From: Lacinutrix sp. MedPE-SW
GTDB taxonomy: Bacteria > Bacteroidota > Bacteroidia > Flavobacteriales > Flavobacteriaceae
Direction: 5' to 3'
DNA: 64,000 nt
NCBI RefSeq assembly: GCF_001874145.1
Contig: NZ_MPCX01000007.1
Span: forward strand, 109,679 to 173,678
The notes below the pieces were generated by a model that was not told the origin of the DNA, did no database searches, and saw only the letters and a list, made by a program, of their open reading frames with translations. This document shows, piece after piece, positions 19,703 through 29,414 of this stretch (within the stretch, counting starts at the first letter, position 1; every line of letters starts with the position of its first letter). Made by a program: the position numbers and the translations under genes.

Positions 19703-20158
19703 CTAAAGTATTTTTGCAACTTTAGCACAAACAAATTCTAAAAAGCGTTCGTCTTCATCTGTAAAAGGATCTGGTGTATTAGAGTCTATGTCTATTTGCC
19801 CAACATTTTCTCCATTTACAAAAATAGGAATTACAATTTCGGCCTTAACCGTAATACTACATGCTATGTAATTATCTTGTGCAGCAACATCTGGCACCAC
19901 AAAATTTTCATTGCTTACAGCAACTTGACCGCAAATGCCTTTGCCAAATGGAATTATAGTATGGTCTGTTGGTTCGCCAACGTAAGGCCCAAGTTTTAAT
20001 TCATTTTTATCTCCGTTTTTAAAATAAAAACCAACCCAATTATAATATTCTATATTGGTTTCAAGTACTTCGCAAATGTTTAATAATTGCTCATCTTTAG
20101 ATTTGTTATTATCTAAAAGTATAGTTTCAATTTCCGTTTTTAATTTTTCAAAAATCAT
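19703..20158 (-). CDS. GAF-domain protein, free methionine-(R)-sulfoxide reductase-like
   Basis: With the ATG at 20158 the protein has 151 residues. An upstream start at 20221 is possible but would leave only about 20 bp to the divergent gene. It is one GAF domain with the fRMsr pattern: NWVGFY (40-45), LGPYVG, IPFGKGICG (Cys76), PDV and IACS (Cys100), ending in DIDSNTPDPF and DERFLE. Spacing places Cys76 and Cys100 at two of the three redox cysteines of E. coli fRMsr (from memory Cys94 and Cys118). The third position is His66. Likely role: reduction of free methionine-R-sulfoxide in the cytosol. Confidence 0.75.
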   Translation of the reverse strand: MIFEKLKTEIETILLDNNKSKDEQLLNICEVLETNIEYYNWVGFYFKNGDKNELKLGPYVGEPTDHTIIPFGKGICGQVAVSNENFVVPDVAAQDNYIACSITVKAEIVIPIFVNGENVGQIDIDSNTPDPFTDEDERFLEFVCAKVAKIL

Positions 20159-20240
20159 AGTAAGATAAAAATTTTGGTAAAAGTATTTAAAAAGACGTAA
20201 TTTCAACCTTTTAAAAACCATAAATTTTTCTAAAATTAAG

Positions 20241-20792
20241 TTGAAATCGCTTTTTGTAAAATATAAGTCTGTTATAAAATTTATCCTTACATTTTTGTTG
20301 GTTTATATTGCGCTTTCCTATGCTTATAAATTATATTTAGATAATTCTAATAGTCCCGTTTATTATCCAGATTATGTAACACATCAAGTTGCTAAACAAA
20401 CCAATGCTTTGGTAAGTTTTTTTGGTTACGATTCTCAAGTTGTTAAGCACCCAGACGAACCATCTATGAAAATGATTATTAACGGTAATTACTTAGCGCG
20501 AGTAATAGAAGGTTGTAATGCATTAAGCGTGATTATTTTATTTGTTGCATTTATAGTTGCGTTTAAAGGCAAATTAAAAACAACAGTTTTATATATACTT
20601 TTTGGTATTCTTATAATCTATATAATTAATATTATTAGAATAGCTTTATTGTCTATTGGTATTTATCACTATCCAGAATATACAACAATATTACATTCTG
20701 TTATTTTTCCAACTATAATTTATGGTTTGGTATTTTTACTTTGGATGCTTTGGGTAAACAAATTTTCTAATATTGGTAAAAATAATGGCTAA
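20241..20792 (+). CDS. xrtF: Exosortase family protein XrtF
   Basis: A 183-residue membrane protein with about four to five hydrophobic helices. The exosortase/archaeosortase catalytic triad is visible: Cys92 (EGCNALS), Arg133 (NIIRIALL) and His152 (ILHSVIF). XrtF is the small exosortase typical of Flavobacteria and is thought to cleave C-terminal sorting signals at the inner membrane. The start is a TTG at 20241: there is no earlier in-frame ATG and the next Met falls at residue 76. The 3' end overlaps the partner gene by 8 bp, a layout that is the rule for this pair. Confidence 0.88.
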   Translation: MKSLFVKYKSVIKFILTFLLVYIALSYAYKLYLDNSNSPVYYPDYVTHQVAKQTNALVSFFGYDSQVVKHPDEPSMKMIINGNYLARVIEGCNALSVIILFVAFIVAFKGKLKTTVLYILFGILIIYIINIIRIALLSIGIYHYPEYTTILHSVIFPTIIYGLVFLLWMLWVNKFSNIGKNNG

Positions 20793-21213
20793 GCATAGTA
20801 AATATATAGTGTTGTTTTTCCTTTTTGGACTTTTGGTATTAATACGCTTGTTTGAAAATGAAATTTTCTACGATCCTTACTTGCAATTTTTTAACAATGA
20901 TTACTTGTATATTGATTCACCTCGATTTGAATTACTAAAACTTACAGCATCAACAAGTATAAGATTTTTACTAAACACACTTATTTCTTTAGCTATTTTA
21001 TATGTGTTTTTTAAAGATAAAAGTATCGTTAAATTCGCTTCAATAATTTATGTTTTAAGTTACTTTATATTATTACTACTATTTTTATATTTTGTAATTA
21101 ACCCAAAACAAGAAGATTATTTGGTGTTTTTTAATATTAGACGTTTTTTAATTCAGCCCATTCTTTTATTACTCTTACTTCCAGCTTTTTATTATCAAAG
21201 AAAAGGAGCATAG
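20785..21213 (+). CDS. Exosortase F system-associated membrane protein
   Basis: A 142-residue protein with about four hydrophobic segments; the ATG at 20785 overlaps the xrtF stop. Loop features include LFENEIFYDPYLQFF near the N-terminus and FFNIRRFLIQP near the C-terminus, which I recall as typical of the small protein always found beside XrtF. Its function is unknown; it is presumably a partner of the exosortase in the inner membrane. A longer TTG start at 20773 is less likely. Confidence 0.82.
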   Translation: MAKHSKYIVLFFLFGLLVLIRLFENEIFYDPYLQFFNNDYLYIDSPRFELLKLTASTSIRFLLNTLISLAILYVFFKDKSIVKFASIIYVLSYFILLLLFLYFVINPKQEDYLVFFNIRRFLIQPILLLLLLPAFYYQRKGA

Positions 21214-21262
21214 TAAAACGTTAAAATAGTGATAACACATATAGAGACCTGCTTAAATTTTG

Positions 21263-21270
21263 TAACTTTG
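21263..21270 (+). promoter_or_regulatory. Candidate -7 promoter element for the metal locus
   Basis: TAACTTTG is an exact TAnnTTTG match. It ends only 4 bp before the GTG start at 21275, so the transcript would be nearly leaderless. No -33 TTG is seen at the right distance. Confidence 0.35.
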
Positions 21271-21274
21271 CATT

Positions 21275-21679
21275 GTGAAAATAAATTTTTTACATACTTT
21301 CTTTGCTCCACTAATGTCACTTTTGGTGTTGTTTTCAACATTGTCTTTTACTGTTGAATCTCATTATTGTGGTGATTTTTTAATAGATACAGCTATTTTT
21401 ACCGAAGCTCAAGGATGCGGTATGAATGCTAAAGAAGAAGCAAAAATTAAAAAGAATTGCTGTAAAGATGAAGTTGTTATAATTCAAGGTCAAGATGAAT
21501 TAAAGTTTAGCGCTTTTGATGATTTAGATTTTAATGCTCAATTTGTTTTAACAGCTTATGCATATTCTTATAATGCATTATTTAAAGCCTTACCTAAACA
21601 AATAATTCCTCATAAGTATTATACTCCTCCCAAACTCATTTATGACATACAAGTAATAAATGATACTTTTTTAATTTGA
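21275..21679 (+). CDS. HYC_CC_PP family secreted protein
   Basis: A 134-residue protein with a GTG start and an N-terminal hydrophobic signal segment (about residues 9-25). It carries the three motifs that name the family: HYC at 30-32, CC at 62-63 and PP at 118-119, plus a further Cys48. His and Cys in this pattern suggest metal binding or a disulfide-bonded periplasmic protein. It lies directly upstream of an HMA-domain gene and a TonB receptor, the usual company of this family, so a role in copper or related metal handling is inferred. Confidence 0.78.
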   Translation: MKINFLHTFFAPLMSLLVLFSTLSFTVESHYCGDFLIDTAIFTEAQGCGMNAKEEAKIKKNCCKDEVVIIQGQDELKFSAFDDLDFNAQFVLTAYAYSYNALFKALPKQIIPHKYYTPPKLIYDIQVINDTFLI

Positions 21680-21762
21680 TTTAATTTTTTATGCTCTTTA
21701 AAGCTATTAAATAATAGTTTTAAGAAGTAAACTAAAAAGAATTATACATCAAATATATTACA

Positions 21763-22482
21763 ATGAAACATACTTATATGGTTACAGGTATGACCTGTAA
21801 TGGCTGTAAAGCATCTGTTGAAAAACATTTAAATGCTTTGCCAGAAATTAGCAATGCAATAGTAAATCTTGATAAAAAAGAAGTTGTTGTAGAAATGTCT
21901 CAACACCTGCCAACTAATGCGTTACAAGAAGTACTACCAGAAAAATTTTTAATTAAAGAGAAAACAGAAACTAATGTTTTTTCGGCTTCTACAAAAGAAG
22001 AAAATAAAAGTATTTTAAAGCAATTATATCCTTTGTTTTTAATATTTCTATTCATCACTGGTGCAGCAGTTTTATTAAATTTTAAATCAAAAAATTTAAC
22101 TGGTTTCATGTTAGATTTTATGGGTTTGTTTTATATAGTGTTTAGCTTTTTTAAGTTTTTAGATTTAAAAGGCTTTTCAAATTCATTTAAAATGTACGAT
22201 CCATTAGCTGGTAAAATTTCAGTATATGGGTTAGTTTATCCCTTTATAGAGTTAGCATTAGGTTTATTTTTTTTAATGAGATTTCAAATACCTATAGCTC
22301 TAGTAATAACAATTATAATTCTTGGTATAACAACTATTGGTGTAACACAAACACTAATAAATAAAAAATCAATTCAATGTGCTTGTCTAGGTTCGGTTTT
22401 AAAACTACCAATGACTAAAGCCACGTTTATTGAAAATTCTATAATGATTATTATGGCAATAATCATGTTAATATCAAATTAA
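21763..22482 (+). CDS. HMA metal-binding domain fused to MauE/DoxX-like membrane domain
   Basis: A 239-residue protein. Residues 1-68 are a heavy-metal-associated domain with GMTCNGC (CxxC, about residues 9-15). A linker leads to four hydrophobic helices (about 90-236) with the MauE/DoxX pattern, including YGLVYPFIELALG and CACLGS before LKLPMT. HMA domains bind Cu(I) or Hg(II). MauE-like proteins handle thiol redox chemistry in the membrane. The fusion suggests a membrane metal or redox relay. It lies 5 bp before the TonB receptor gene and is clearly in its operon. Confidence 0.82.
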   Translation: MKHTYMVTGMTCNGCKASVEKHLNALPEISNAIVNLDKKEVVVEMSQHLPTNALQEVLPEKFLIKEKTETNVFSASTKEENKSILKQLYPLFLIFLFITGAAVLLNFKSKNLTGFMLDFMGLFYIVFSFFKFLDLKGFSNSFKMYDPLAGKISVYGLVYPFIELALGLFFLMRFQIPIALVITIIILGITTIGVTQTLINKKSIQCACLGSVLKLPMTKATFIENSIMIIMAIIMLISN

Positions 22483-22487
22483 GATTA

Positions 22488-24716
22488 ATGAAAAAAATTA
22501 TATATATAATAATGCTTTTACCTGTTTTTACAATAGCACAATCTCAACTAGAAGGTGTTGTTTTTGAAAACGGTAATAGTAAAACACCTCTTGCAGGTGC
22601 CAATGTACATTGGGCAAATACAAAAGTTGGAACAGTAACCAATTTTGATGGCGAATTTACAGTGCCATATAAACAGGAATATTCGCAATTAGTAATAAGT
22701 TATGTGGGTTTTAAAACCGATACAATTACTGTAAAAAACCTAAACAGAATAGAACATTCTTTAAAAGCTACAAGTGATTTAGAAGAAGTTAATATTTCTT
22801 CTAGAAAAGCAGCCACTTCAAAGTCCTATTTACAGTCACAAAATATTATAACAGTAAATAGTGATGAGTTATTAAAGGCAGCGTGTTGTAATTTATCTGA
22901 AAGTTTTGAAACCAACCCATCTATAGATGTAAATTTTGCAGATGCCGTAACAGGAACTAGGCAAATTAAAATGTTAGGCCTAACAAGCCCGTATTTACTA
23001 ATAGCAACAGAAAATATACCATCAATTCGAGGTGCATCCCAAGCGTTTGGTTTAAGCTTTATTCCTGGTACTTGGGTAGAAAGTATACAAATAACAAAAG
23101 GAGCAGGTAGTGTAGTTAATGGTTTTGAGAGTATTGCTGGGCAAATAAATACCGAACTTGTAAAACCAACTACAGATGATAAATTGTTTGTAAACCTATA
23201 TGGAGCAAGTAATACACGTTTAGAGCTAAATACACACTTTAATACTAAAGTGAGCGATAAATGGGATACAGGTATTTATTTACACGGTAATACTCATCAA
23301 AAAAAACACGATGTAAACCACGATGGTTTTCTAGATATGCCTTTATATAAACAATTTAATGTTATGAATCGCTGGCAATATACTAATCCAGAAAAAGGCT
23401 TTGTGAGTTTTATTAATTTAAAATATTTAACAGATGAAAAGCAAGCAGGAGAATTAGATTTTAATCCAGATACCGATAAATTAACAACAAACAATTGGGG
23501 TAGTGAAATAGATACAGAGCGTTACGAAGTTTCTGCCAAATTGGGTTATGTAAACCCAGAAATTCCTTGGCAAAGTCTTGGTATTCAAGCAGCATTTAGT
23601 GGTCATAAACAGGATTCTTATTTTGGTTTAAACCTTTATAATATAGAACATAATAGTTTATACTCTAATTTAGTTTACAATTCTATTATTAGTGACTCTA
23701 GACATAAAATAAAAACAGGAATAAGTTATACACATGATAGCTACAATGAGCTTGTAAATAGTACCAATTTTAATAGAGTAGAAAATTCTGTTGGTGGTTT
23801 TTTTGAGTATAATTATGATAGCTTAGATAAATTAAACTTAACAGCAGGATTAAGAGTAGATCATCATAACTTATTAGGTACATTTGTTACACCTCGCTTG
23901 CATATGCGCTATACAGCCTGGGAAAAAGGTGTTTTTAGAGCATCGGTAGGTAGAGGAAAACGAAGTGCTAATATTTTTGCCGAAAACCAAAAACTATTTT
24001 CAACCTCTAGAGTGATAAATATTCAAAATAACAATGGAGAAATTTATGGTTTAGATCCAGAAATTGCATGGAATTATGGCGTGTCGTTTTTACAAGGCTT
24101 TAGGTTGTTTGGCCAAAAAGGAGATATCACTTTAGATTATTATATTACTAATTTTGAAAATCAAATTGTTGTAGATTATGAAAACCCTCAAGAAGTTAAT
24201 TTTTATAATTTAAATGGAGACAGTTACGCAAATAGTTTTCAAATTGAAGTAAATTATGAGCCGTTTAATCAATTTAATATGCGTTTAGCTTACAAAAATT
24301 ACGATGTTAAAACGCAATATAATTCAGGGAAATTAGAAAAACCTCTAACTCCAAAACATAGGTTTTTTGCAAATGCTTCATATGAAACAGAGGTAAAAAA
24401 TAATTCTAAATGGAAATTTGATGCAACATATAATTGGTTAGGTGAGCAGCGTTATTCATCTACATTAAATAATCCTATAGCTTATCAATTACCAGAGTAC
24501 TCACCAGCTTTAAGTACGTTAAACGCACAAATTACAAAAGTGTTTTCTCCTAGGTTTGAAGTATATTTAGGTGCAGAGAATATATTAAATACTAGACAAG
24601 ACAATCCAATTGTATCTGCAAACGATCCTTTTGGTTCGAGTTTTGATACTACATTTGTTTATGGCCCAATATTTGGAGCTAATTATTATACAGGATTAAG
24701 ATTTAAAATTAAATAA
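22488..24716 (+). CDS. TonB-dependent receptor, probably for copper or another metal
   Basis: A 742-residue outer-membrane receptor. Signal peptide residues 1-17; a CarboxypepD_reg-like domain (about 20-100, with AGANVHWANTKVGTVTNFDG); a plug (about 115-230, with PSIDVNFADAVTG and the GFESIAGQI end); and a beta-barrel to the C-terminal ENILNTRQDNP...GLRFKIK ending. The plug carries a Cys-Cys pair in KAACCNLSESFE, unusual for a plug and suggestive of metal coordination or a disulfide. It sits between two HMA genes in one operon, so metal import is the best guess. Confidence 0.88.
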   Translation: MKKIIYIIMLLPVFTIAQSQLEGVVFENGNSKTPLAGANVHWANTKVGTVTNFDGEFTVPYKQEYSQLVISYVGFKTDTITVKNLNRIEHSLKATSDLEEVNISSRKAATSKSYLQSQNIITVNSDELLKAACCNLSESFETNPSIDVNFADAVTGTRQIKMLGLTSPYLLIATENIPSIRGASQAFGLSFIPGTWVESIQITKGAGSVVNGFESIAGQINTELVKPTTDDKLFVNLYGASNTRLELNTHFNTKVSDKWDTGIYLHGNTHQKKHDVNHDGFLDMPLYKQFNVMNRWQYTNPEKGFVSFINLKYLTDEKQAGELDFNPDTDKLTTNNWGSEIDTERYEVSAKLGYVNPEIPWQSLGIQAAFSGHKQDSYFGLNLYNIEHNSLYSNLVYNSIISDSRHKIKTGISYTHDSYNELVNSTNFNRVENSVGGFFEYNYDSLDKLNLTAGLRVDHHNLLGTFVTPRLHMRYTAWEKGVFRASVGRGKRSANIFAENQKLFSTSRVINIQNNNGEIYGLDPEIAWNYGVSFLQGFRLFGQKGDITLDYYITNFENQIVVDYENPQEVNFYNLNGDSYANSFQIEVNYEPFNQFNMRLAYKNYDVKTQYNSGKLEKPLTPKHRFFANASYETEVKNNSKWKFDATYNWLGEQRYSSTLNNPIAYQLPEYSPALSTLNAQITKVFSPRFEVYLGAENILNTRQDNPIVSANDPFGSSFDTTFVYGPIFGANYYTGLRFKIK

Positions 24717-24727
24717 ATTATAAAAAA

Positions 24728-25084
24728 ATGAAAAAAATAGTAACCGTAGTCATTGTAATGTTTTTAAGTTTCACGGCATTTGCACAAAATAAAAACGCTA
24801 GAGCATCCTTAGATGTAGATGGAGTTTGCATGATGTGTAAAAAAAGAATTGAAAAAGCAAGTTTAAATACAAAAGGTGTAAAATCTGCAATTTGGAATGT
24901 AGAAACTCATGAGTTGAAGTTGATTTTTGATGAACGTAAAACAAATATTAATACTATAGCAGAAAATATTGCAGAAGTAGGCCATGATAATAAAAAACTT
25001 AAAGCTACAGATGAGGCTTACAATTCTGTACATCCATGTTGCAAGTATAGAGATGAAGAAATTAAAGAAGAGCATAAAAAATAA
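24728..25084 (+). CDS. Secreted heavy-metal-associated (HMA) domain protein
   Basis: A 118-residue protein with a signal peptide ending near FAQ (residue 20) and one HMA-like domain. The metal site is CMMCKKRIE (CxxC), followed by the usual GVKSAIWNVETHELKLIFD strand. A second Cys pair, HPCCKYRD, lies near the C-terminus. It is probably a periplasmic metal chaperone working with the TonB receptor encoded 11 bp upstream. Last gene of the locus; a strong terminator follows. Confidence 0.82.
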   Translation: MKKIVTVVIVMFLSFTAFAQNKNARASLDVDGVCMMCKKRIEKASLNTKGVKSAIWNVETHELKLIFDERKTNINTIAENIAEVGHDNKKLKATDEAYNSVHPCCKYRDEEIKEEHKK

Positions 25085-25106
25085 TTAAAAACTTATTTCT
25101 TTTTTC

Positions 25107-25135
25107 AACACGCCTATTTTGGCGTGTTTTTTTTT
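25107..25135 (+). terminator. Intrinsic terminator of the metal locus
   Basis: A perfect 8-bp stem, AACACGCC (25107-25114) with GGCGTGTT (25121-25128), has a 6-nt loop and is followed by a run of T to 25135. It lies 23 bp after the stop of the HMA gene. Confidence 0.9.
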
Positions 25136-25387
25136 ATATAGGCCCGAATGATTTTATATGTTAAAATATTCTTAAAGAAAAGATTATTTGATTTACAGTA
25201 ACTTACAGTGTGTTTTATCACGTTTTTTTGTGTTTTATTGCTTTTAAACGAAAAATTATGCTTTTTATCGGTTTTGTTGAATAGGTGAGTTGTAAAAATA
25301 TACTTTAGTCTTTCAGGTAATTACTTTGCTAAAAAATTAACCTAAAATTTAAAGTAATTGGCTGAGCCGCAAATCAATAACTAACCT
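25136..25387. other. Intergenic region before the secreted adhesin-like gene
   Basis: About 250 bp of AT-rich DNA. It must hold the promoter of the gene at 25388. TTACTTTG (25322-25329) matches the -7 consensus in all but one base, without a matching -33 TTG. No gene, RNA or repeat is seen here. Confidence 0.35.
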
Positions 25388-28300
25388 ATGAGAAAAACTA
25401 CGCTAACTACGCGCGCAATTTTTTGTGCATTTATTATTTTTTGTTTTAACATTTCTTTCGCTCAAACAGCAGATTTTGATAACGACGGTATTGTAGATTA
25501 TCGAGATGTCGATGATGACAATGATGGCTTAAGAGATACTGTTGAGTGTCCTGCAATAGCAGGTGCTGGAAATGCACAAGCCGATAAAATTTCTTGGTCT
25601 AAAAATGGGTTCGATGTATATACCATTGGCGCTAATACAAATGGAAATGGTTATATAGAATCTGGATTTCAAAAAGCAGTTTACGATAAAGGTCAACCTT
25701 TAACAGTGTTAAATGGTGCCGCCGATTATTCTTTTCCACCATCATCATTTGCAGGTGGAGGAACCGCTACTTCTAGTGTGGGTACATTTGGAAATGGTAC
25801 TATGGACTTTGAACATAATTATTTATATAGGTCTTATGAAATTCACCAATTTCGTACAACAACATCAGGAGGTTTTACTTCTGGTGGTGGAGTAAATAAT
25901 GGTGTGTATGTTTATCCAGAAGTAGGAAATCAAACAGGTGACTATTATACAGTAAATATTAATTTTACAGAACCAGTGGCTTCTTTTAGTTTTGATTTTG
26001 TAGATATTTATGATACTAATGTAAATTCTGCAATTGTAAATTACGAAGTATATGCAGATGGCAACCTAGTTGCGTATTTTAGCAATAATTATATTGGAAA
26101 CGATGTAACTAGTAATATAAATCTTTATGATGCAGATGGTATATTAAAAGGCACTTTGCTAGCTGGACAAAATATAGAAAATACCATTGGGTTTGTAACA
26201 GATGATTTTGTTAGTACAGTATCTATTAGACATATAGTTACTTCAGGAGCTTTAGCGGCTTCAACTCACGATCCACACGGTTTAGATACTTTTAGCTATA
26301 GTTTTCCTTGTGCACCACAATTAGATATTGATGTCGATAATGACGGTATTCCAGATAATATTGAAGCACAATCTACTGCAGCATACATTACTCCAAGTGG
26401 CATAGTAAATACAAGCGGAAGTAATATTGGTATGTGGACAAATTACGGTGCAGGTGTAATACCTGTAAATACAGATGGAACAGATTTGGTAGATTATTTA
26501 GATACAGATACAGATAATGATGGTGTATTAGATATAGATGAAAATGGCCAAGCAAATACACTTAGTAGCCTTGATACCGATAGAGATGGATTAGATGATA
26601 ATTTAGATTTTGTAACAGCTAATTTTGATTCAAATGATGAAGTCACATCTGGTACACTAATAGATAGAGTAAACACTTTTGGAGATTTTGATAACGATGC
26701 AGGAACAACTGGCGACTTAGATTTTAGAGATAACAATACTTTATTGTTAGGCTCTCAAACAATAGATTTTGATGGTGTTGACGATTATTTAGATACACCA
26801 AATTTTATAAGTAATTGGACAGAAGCAACTATTATGGGTTGGGTGAAAATAGAAAATACTTCTACTGGTAACCTACCAAATTTATATAGTATAGCAGGCC
26901 AAGAAAATTTTAGACTTTATATAAGTAATGGCAGGATTCCAAATTTAGTTATATTAACTCAAGCACAAGTCGATAACTCAGGAAATAACTATCCTTCAAA
27001 TAACATAACTGTAGAACCAGATGTATCTCTAAACCTGGAAATAGAAAACAATATGTGGTATCATATCGCTGGAGTTTTTGATGCGAGTACTTCTTCAGCA
27101 AAATTATATGTTAATGGAGAACTAGTTGGTACAGTAATAGACTCAAACTTAAACTCAGAATTGTTAACTAAAAACTTTAATGGTACAAATCACATTTACT
27201 CAACAAGAGAATTTACTATTGGTCGTTATCCTACAAATACTAGCATTGCAGGTTTTGGGCATTTTAATGGAAATATCGATGAGGTACGTGTGTTAAAAAA
27301 AGCATTAACAACAGATCAATTGCAAAGAACAGTTTATCAAGAAATTGAAAATAATTTAGGATATGTAAAAGGAAGTGTAATTGATAAAGATATTTTAGAT
27401 ATAAACACAGCAGAAAAAATTTCTTGGGAAAGTTTAGAAGCGTATTATCCAATGACAACTATTTTAAACAATAGAACCTTAGATGAATCTAATAAAAGCA
27501 GGCATATAGTTTTAAATAATATAAAAACAGTTCAAGAACAAACTGCACCAATGCCATATGAAAGTTTAAATAATGGATTATGGACAGCAGAAAGCACTTG
27601 GCTTCATGGTGATGTTTGGGATATAGAAAATTTGCCAAATAAAAACTGGTCTATAGTACATATTAAAGATGTAGTAACAACTAGTGCATCTCATAGCCAT
27701 ATAGGATTAATAGTCGATGCAGGAAAAACGTTAAGAGTTCTCGGTAATAATGAGATTTACAACGATTGGTATTTAGAATTAAATGGAACTATAGACTTAA
27801 GAGAAGATTCTCAATTAGTACAGTCAGAAAACAGTGAGCTAGCAACGTCTAGCGCTGGAAGAATCATTAGAAGGCAAGAAGGCCAAACAAGTATTCATAG
27901 ATATAATTTTTGGGGATCACCAGTTGGAATTCAAAATACTACAGCAAATAATACAGGATTTAGATTAAACATGCTAAGAGATGCTAGTGGAAATATACAA
28001 TTTACATCGGCTTACAATCCACCAGTTACAACTCCAGCAACAATTAGTACTGCTTGGACATATACTTTTCAAAATGATTTATCTTATTACGATTGGGCAC
28101 CTATATCACAAACAAGTTTAATAGCGCCTGGAGTTGGTTATACCCAAAAAGGAACAGGACATTCAGGATTAAACTATCAATACCGTTTTATTGGTAAACC
28201 TAATAATGGGAATATAGATGTCGTGGCTATAGATAATGGTGGAACAGGTTCTGTAGCAGGATCAACAAAAACCGAATATTTACTATCAAACCCTTATCCA

Positions 28301-29395
28301 TCTGCAATAGATGTACATGAGTTTATAGATGATAATTCAAGTGTAATTGGAGGTGAAATATATTTTTGGGAGCAATGGGCTGGTGATTCGCACGTTACTA
28401 CAGAGTATGAAGGTGGTTATGCAATTGTAAATAAGTTAGCAGGAGTAAGAGCCTATCAGCATTCAGGAGAATTTGGAAATACAGGCGATCAAAATGGTAC
28501 TAAAAAGCCTTCAAGATATATACCTGTTGCTCAAGGTTTTTTTACAGAGATAGTTTCTAATGGAACAGTGAAATTTAGAAATGATCAAAGAATCTTTAAA
28601 AAAGAAGCAGATGCAGATAACACATACAATAATGGTTCTGTATTCTTTAAAGGAAAAAATACAACTACAGAATCAAAAAATTATACAGAATCAGTAATGC
28701 GAAAAATTAGATTAAAATTTGAAGCTTCAAATAATTTATCTAGAGAATTGGTTTTAGGTTTTAGTGAGCAAACATCAGATGCTTTTGATTATGGATACGA
28801 TGCCGATATAGATGTTTTTAATACTAATGATTTAGCTACTGTAATGAATGGTGATAAATATGTAATACAGGCATTTAGTGCTATTACATTAGATAAAGAA
28901 GTTGATTTAGTATTAAATAGTGATGCTAATTTAAGCTATGCTATTTCTATGATTGAAATAGAAAATATAGAAGATTCGCAGGATGTATTCTTGTTAGATA
29001 CACAAGAAAATATTTACCATAATTTAAAAACAGGAGGAAATTATAATTTTACAGCTGCTGCAGGAGAAGATAATTCAAGATTTAAAATTGTTTTTAATAA
29101 TGGTACAGATACAAATGAAACATTATCTACTAGTGATTTTGAAGCATCACAAGATGATATCTTGATTTTTGCTAATAATAGTGAAGGGAGCTTATATGTT
29201 AAAGGGTTGAAAGAAAACGCTAAAAGTATTACACTAATAAATATGTTAGGTCAAACGGTTTTAACCTTAAAAAACAAAAACGCGGTGCAGTTAAGTTCGG
29301 GTGTTCCAATTATAAATATTAGTGCTGGAGTTTATCTAGTTGACGTAAAATTACAAAATGGAAAAAATATAACACGAAAAATAACCTTGAATTAA
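25388..29395 (+). CDS. Large secreted T9SS substrate with calcium-binding TSP3 repeats and a LamG-like domain
   Basis: A 1335-residue exported protein. The signal peptide ends near FAQ (residue 26). Thrombospondin type-3 like Asp-rich calcium repeats occur near residues 29-52 (DFDNDGIVD, DDDNDGLRD), near 318 and near 375. A LamG/concanavalin-like domain spans about 458-650 and opens IDFDGVDDYLDT. A long middle region follows that contains GYTQKGTG and LLSNPYPSAID, common in Bacteroidota surface proteins. Residues about 1265-1335 form a type IX secretion type A C-terminal sorting domain (SITLINMLGQTV, ISAGVYLVDVK, ITRKITLN). It is probably exported by the GldKLMN machine and anchored at the surface as an adhesin. 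Confidence 0.88.
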   Translation: MRKTTLTTRAIFCAFIIFCFNISFAQTADFDNDGIVDYRDVDDDNDGLRDTVECPAIAGAGNAQADKISWSKNGFDVYTIGANTNGNGYIESGFQKAVYDKGQPLTVLNGAADYSFPPSSFAGGGTATSSVGTFGNGTMDFEHNYLYRSYEIHQFRTTTSGGFTSGGGVNNGVYVYPEVGNQTGDYYTVNINFTEPVASFSFDFVDIYDTNVNSAIVNYEVYADGNLVAYFSNNYIGNDVTSNINLYDADGILKGTLLAGQNIENTIGFVTDDFVSTVSIRHIVTSGALAASTHDPHGLDTFSYSFPCAPQLDIDVDNDGIPDNIEAQSTAAYITPSGIVNTSGSNIGMWTNYGAGVIPVNTDGTDLVDYLDTDTDNDGVLDIDENGQANTLSSLDTDRDGLDDNLDFVTANFDSNDEVTSGTLIDRVNTFGDFDNDAGTTGDLDFRDNNTLLLGSQTIDFDGVDDYLDTPNFISNWTEATIMGWVKIENTSTGNLPNLYSIAGQENFRLYISNGRIPNLVILTQAQVDNSGNNYPSNNITVEPDVSLNLEIENNMWYHIAGVFDASTSSAKLYVNGELVGTVIDSNLNSELLTKNFNGTNHIYSTREFTIGRYPTNTSIAGFGHFNGNIDEVRVLKKALTTDQLQRTVYQEIENNLGYVKGSVIDKDILDINTAEKISWESLEAYYPMTTILNNRTLDESNKSRHIVLNNIKTVQEQTAPMPYESLNNGLWTAESTWLHGDVWDIENLPNKNWSIVHIKDVVTTSASHSHIGLIVDAGKTLRVLGNNEIYNDWYLELNGTIDLREDSQLVQSENSELATSSAGRIIRRQEGQTSIHRYNFWGSPVGIQNTTANNTGFRLNMLRDASGNIQFTSAYNPPVTTPATISTAWTYTFQNDLSYYDWAPISQTSLIAPGVGYTQKGTGHSGLNYQYRFIGKPNNGNIDVVAIDNGGTGSVAGSTKTEYLLSNPYPSAIDVHEFIDDNSSVIGGEIYFWEQWAGDSHVTTEYEGGYAIVNKLAGVRAYQHSGEFGNTGDQNGTKKPSRYIPVAQGFFTEIVSNGTVKFRNDQRIFKKEADADNTYNNGSVFFKGKNTTTESKNYTESVMRKIRLKFEASNNLSRELVLGFSEQTSDAFDYGYDADIDVFNTNDLATVMNGDKYVIQAFSAITLDKEVDLVLNSDANLSYAISMIEIENIEDSQDVFLLDTQENIYHNLKTGGNYNFTAAAGEDNSRFKIVFNNGTDTNETLSTSDFEASQDDILIFANNSEGSLYVKGLKENAKSITLINMLGQTVLTLKNKNAVQLSSGVPIINISAGVYLVDVKLQNGKNITRKITLN

Positions 29396-29414
29396 GTCTA
29401 AATTTCTCATGTAT

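Noticed and set aside
20159..20221. Longer start of the GAF-domain gene
   Set aside because: The extra 21 residues are outside the GAF fold and would use up the promoter space shared with xrtF.
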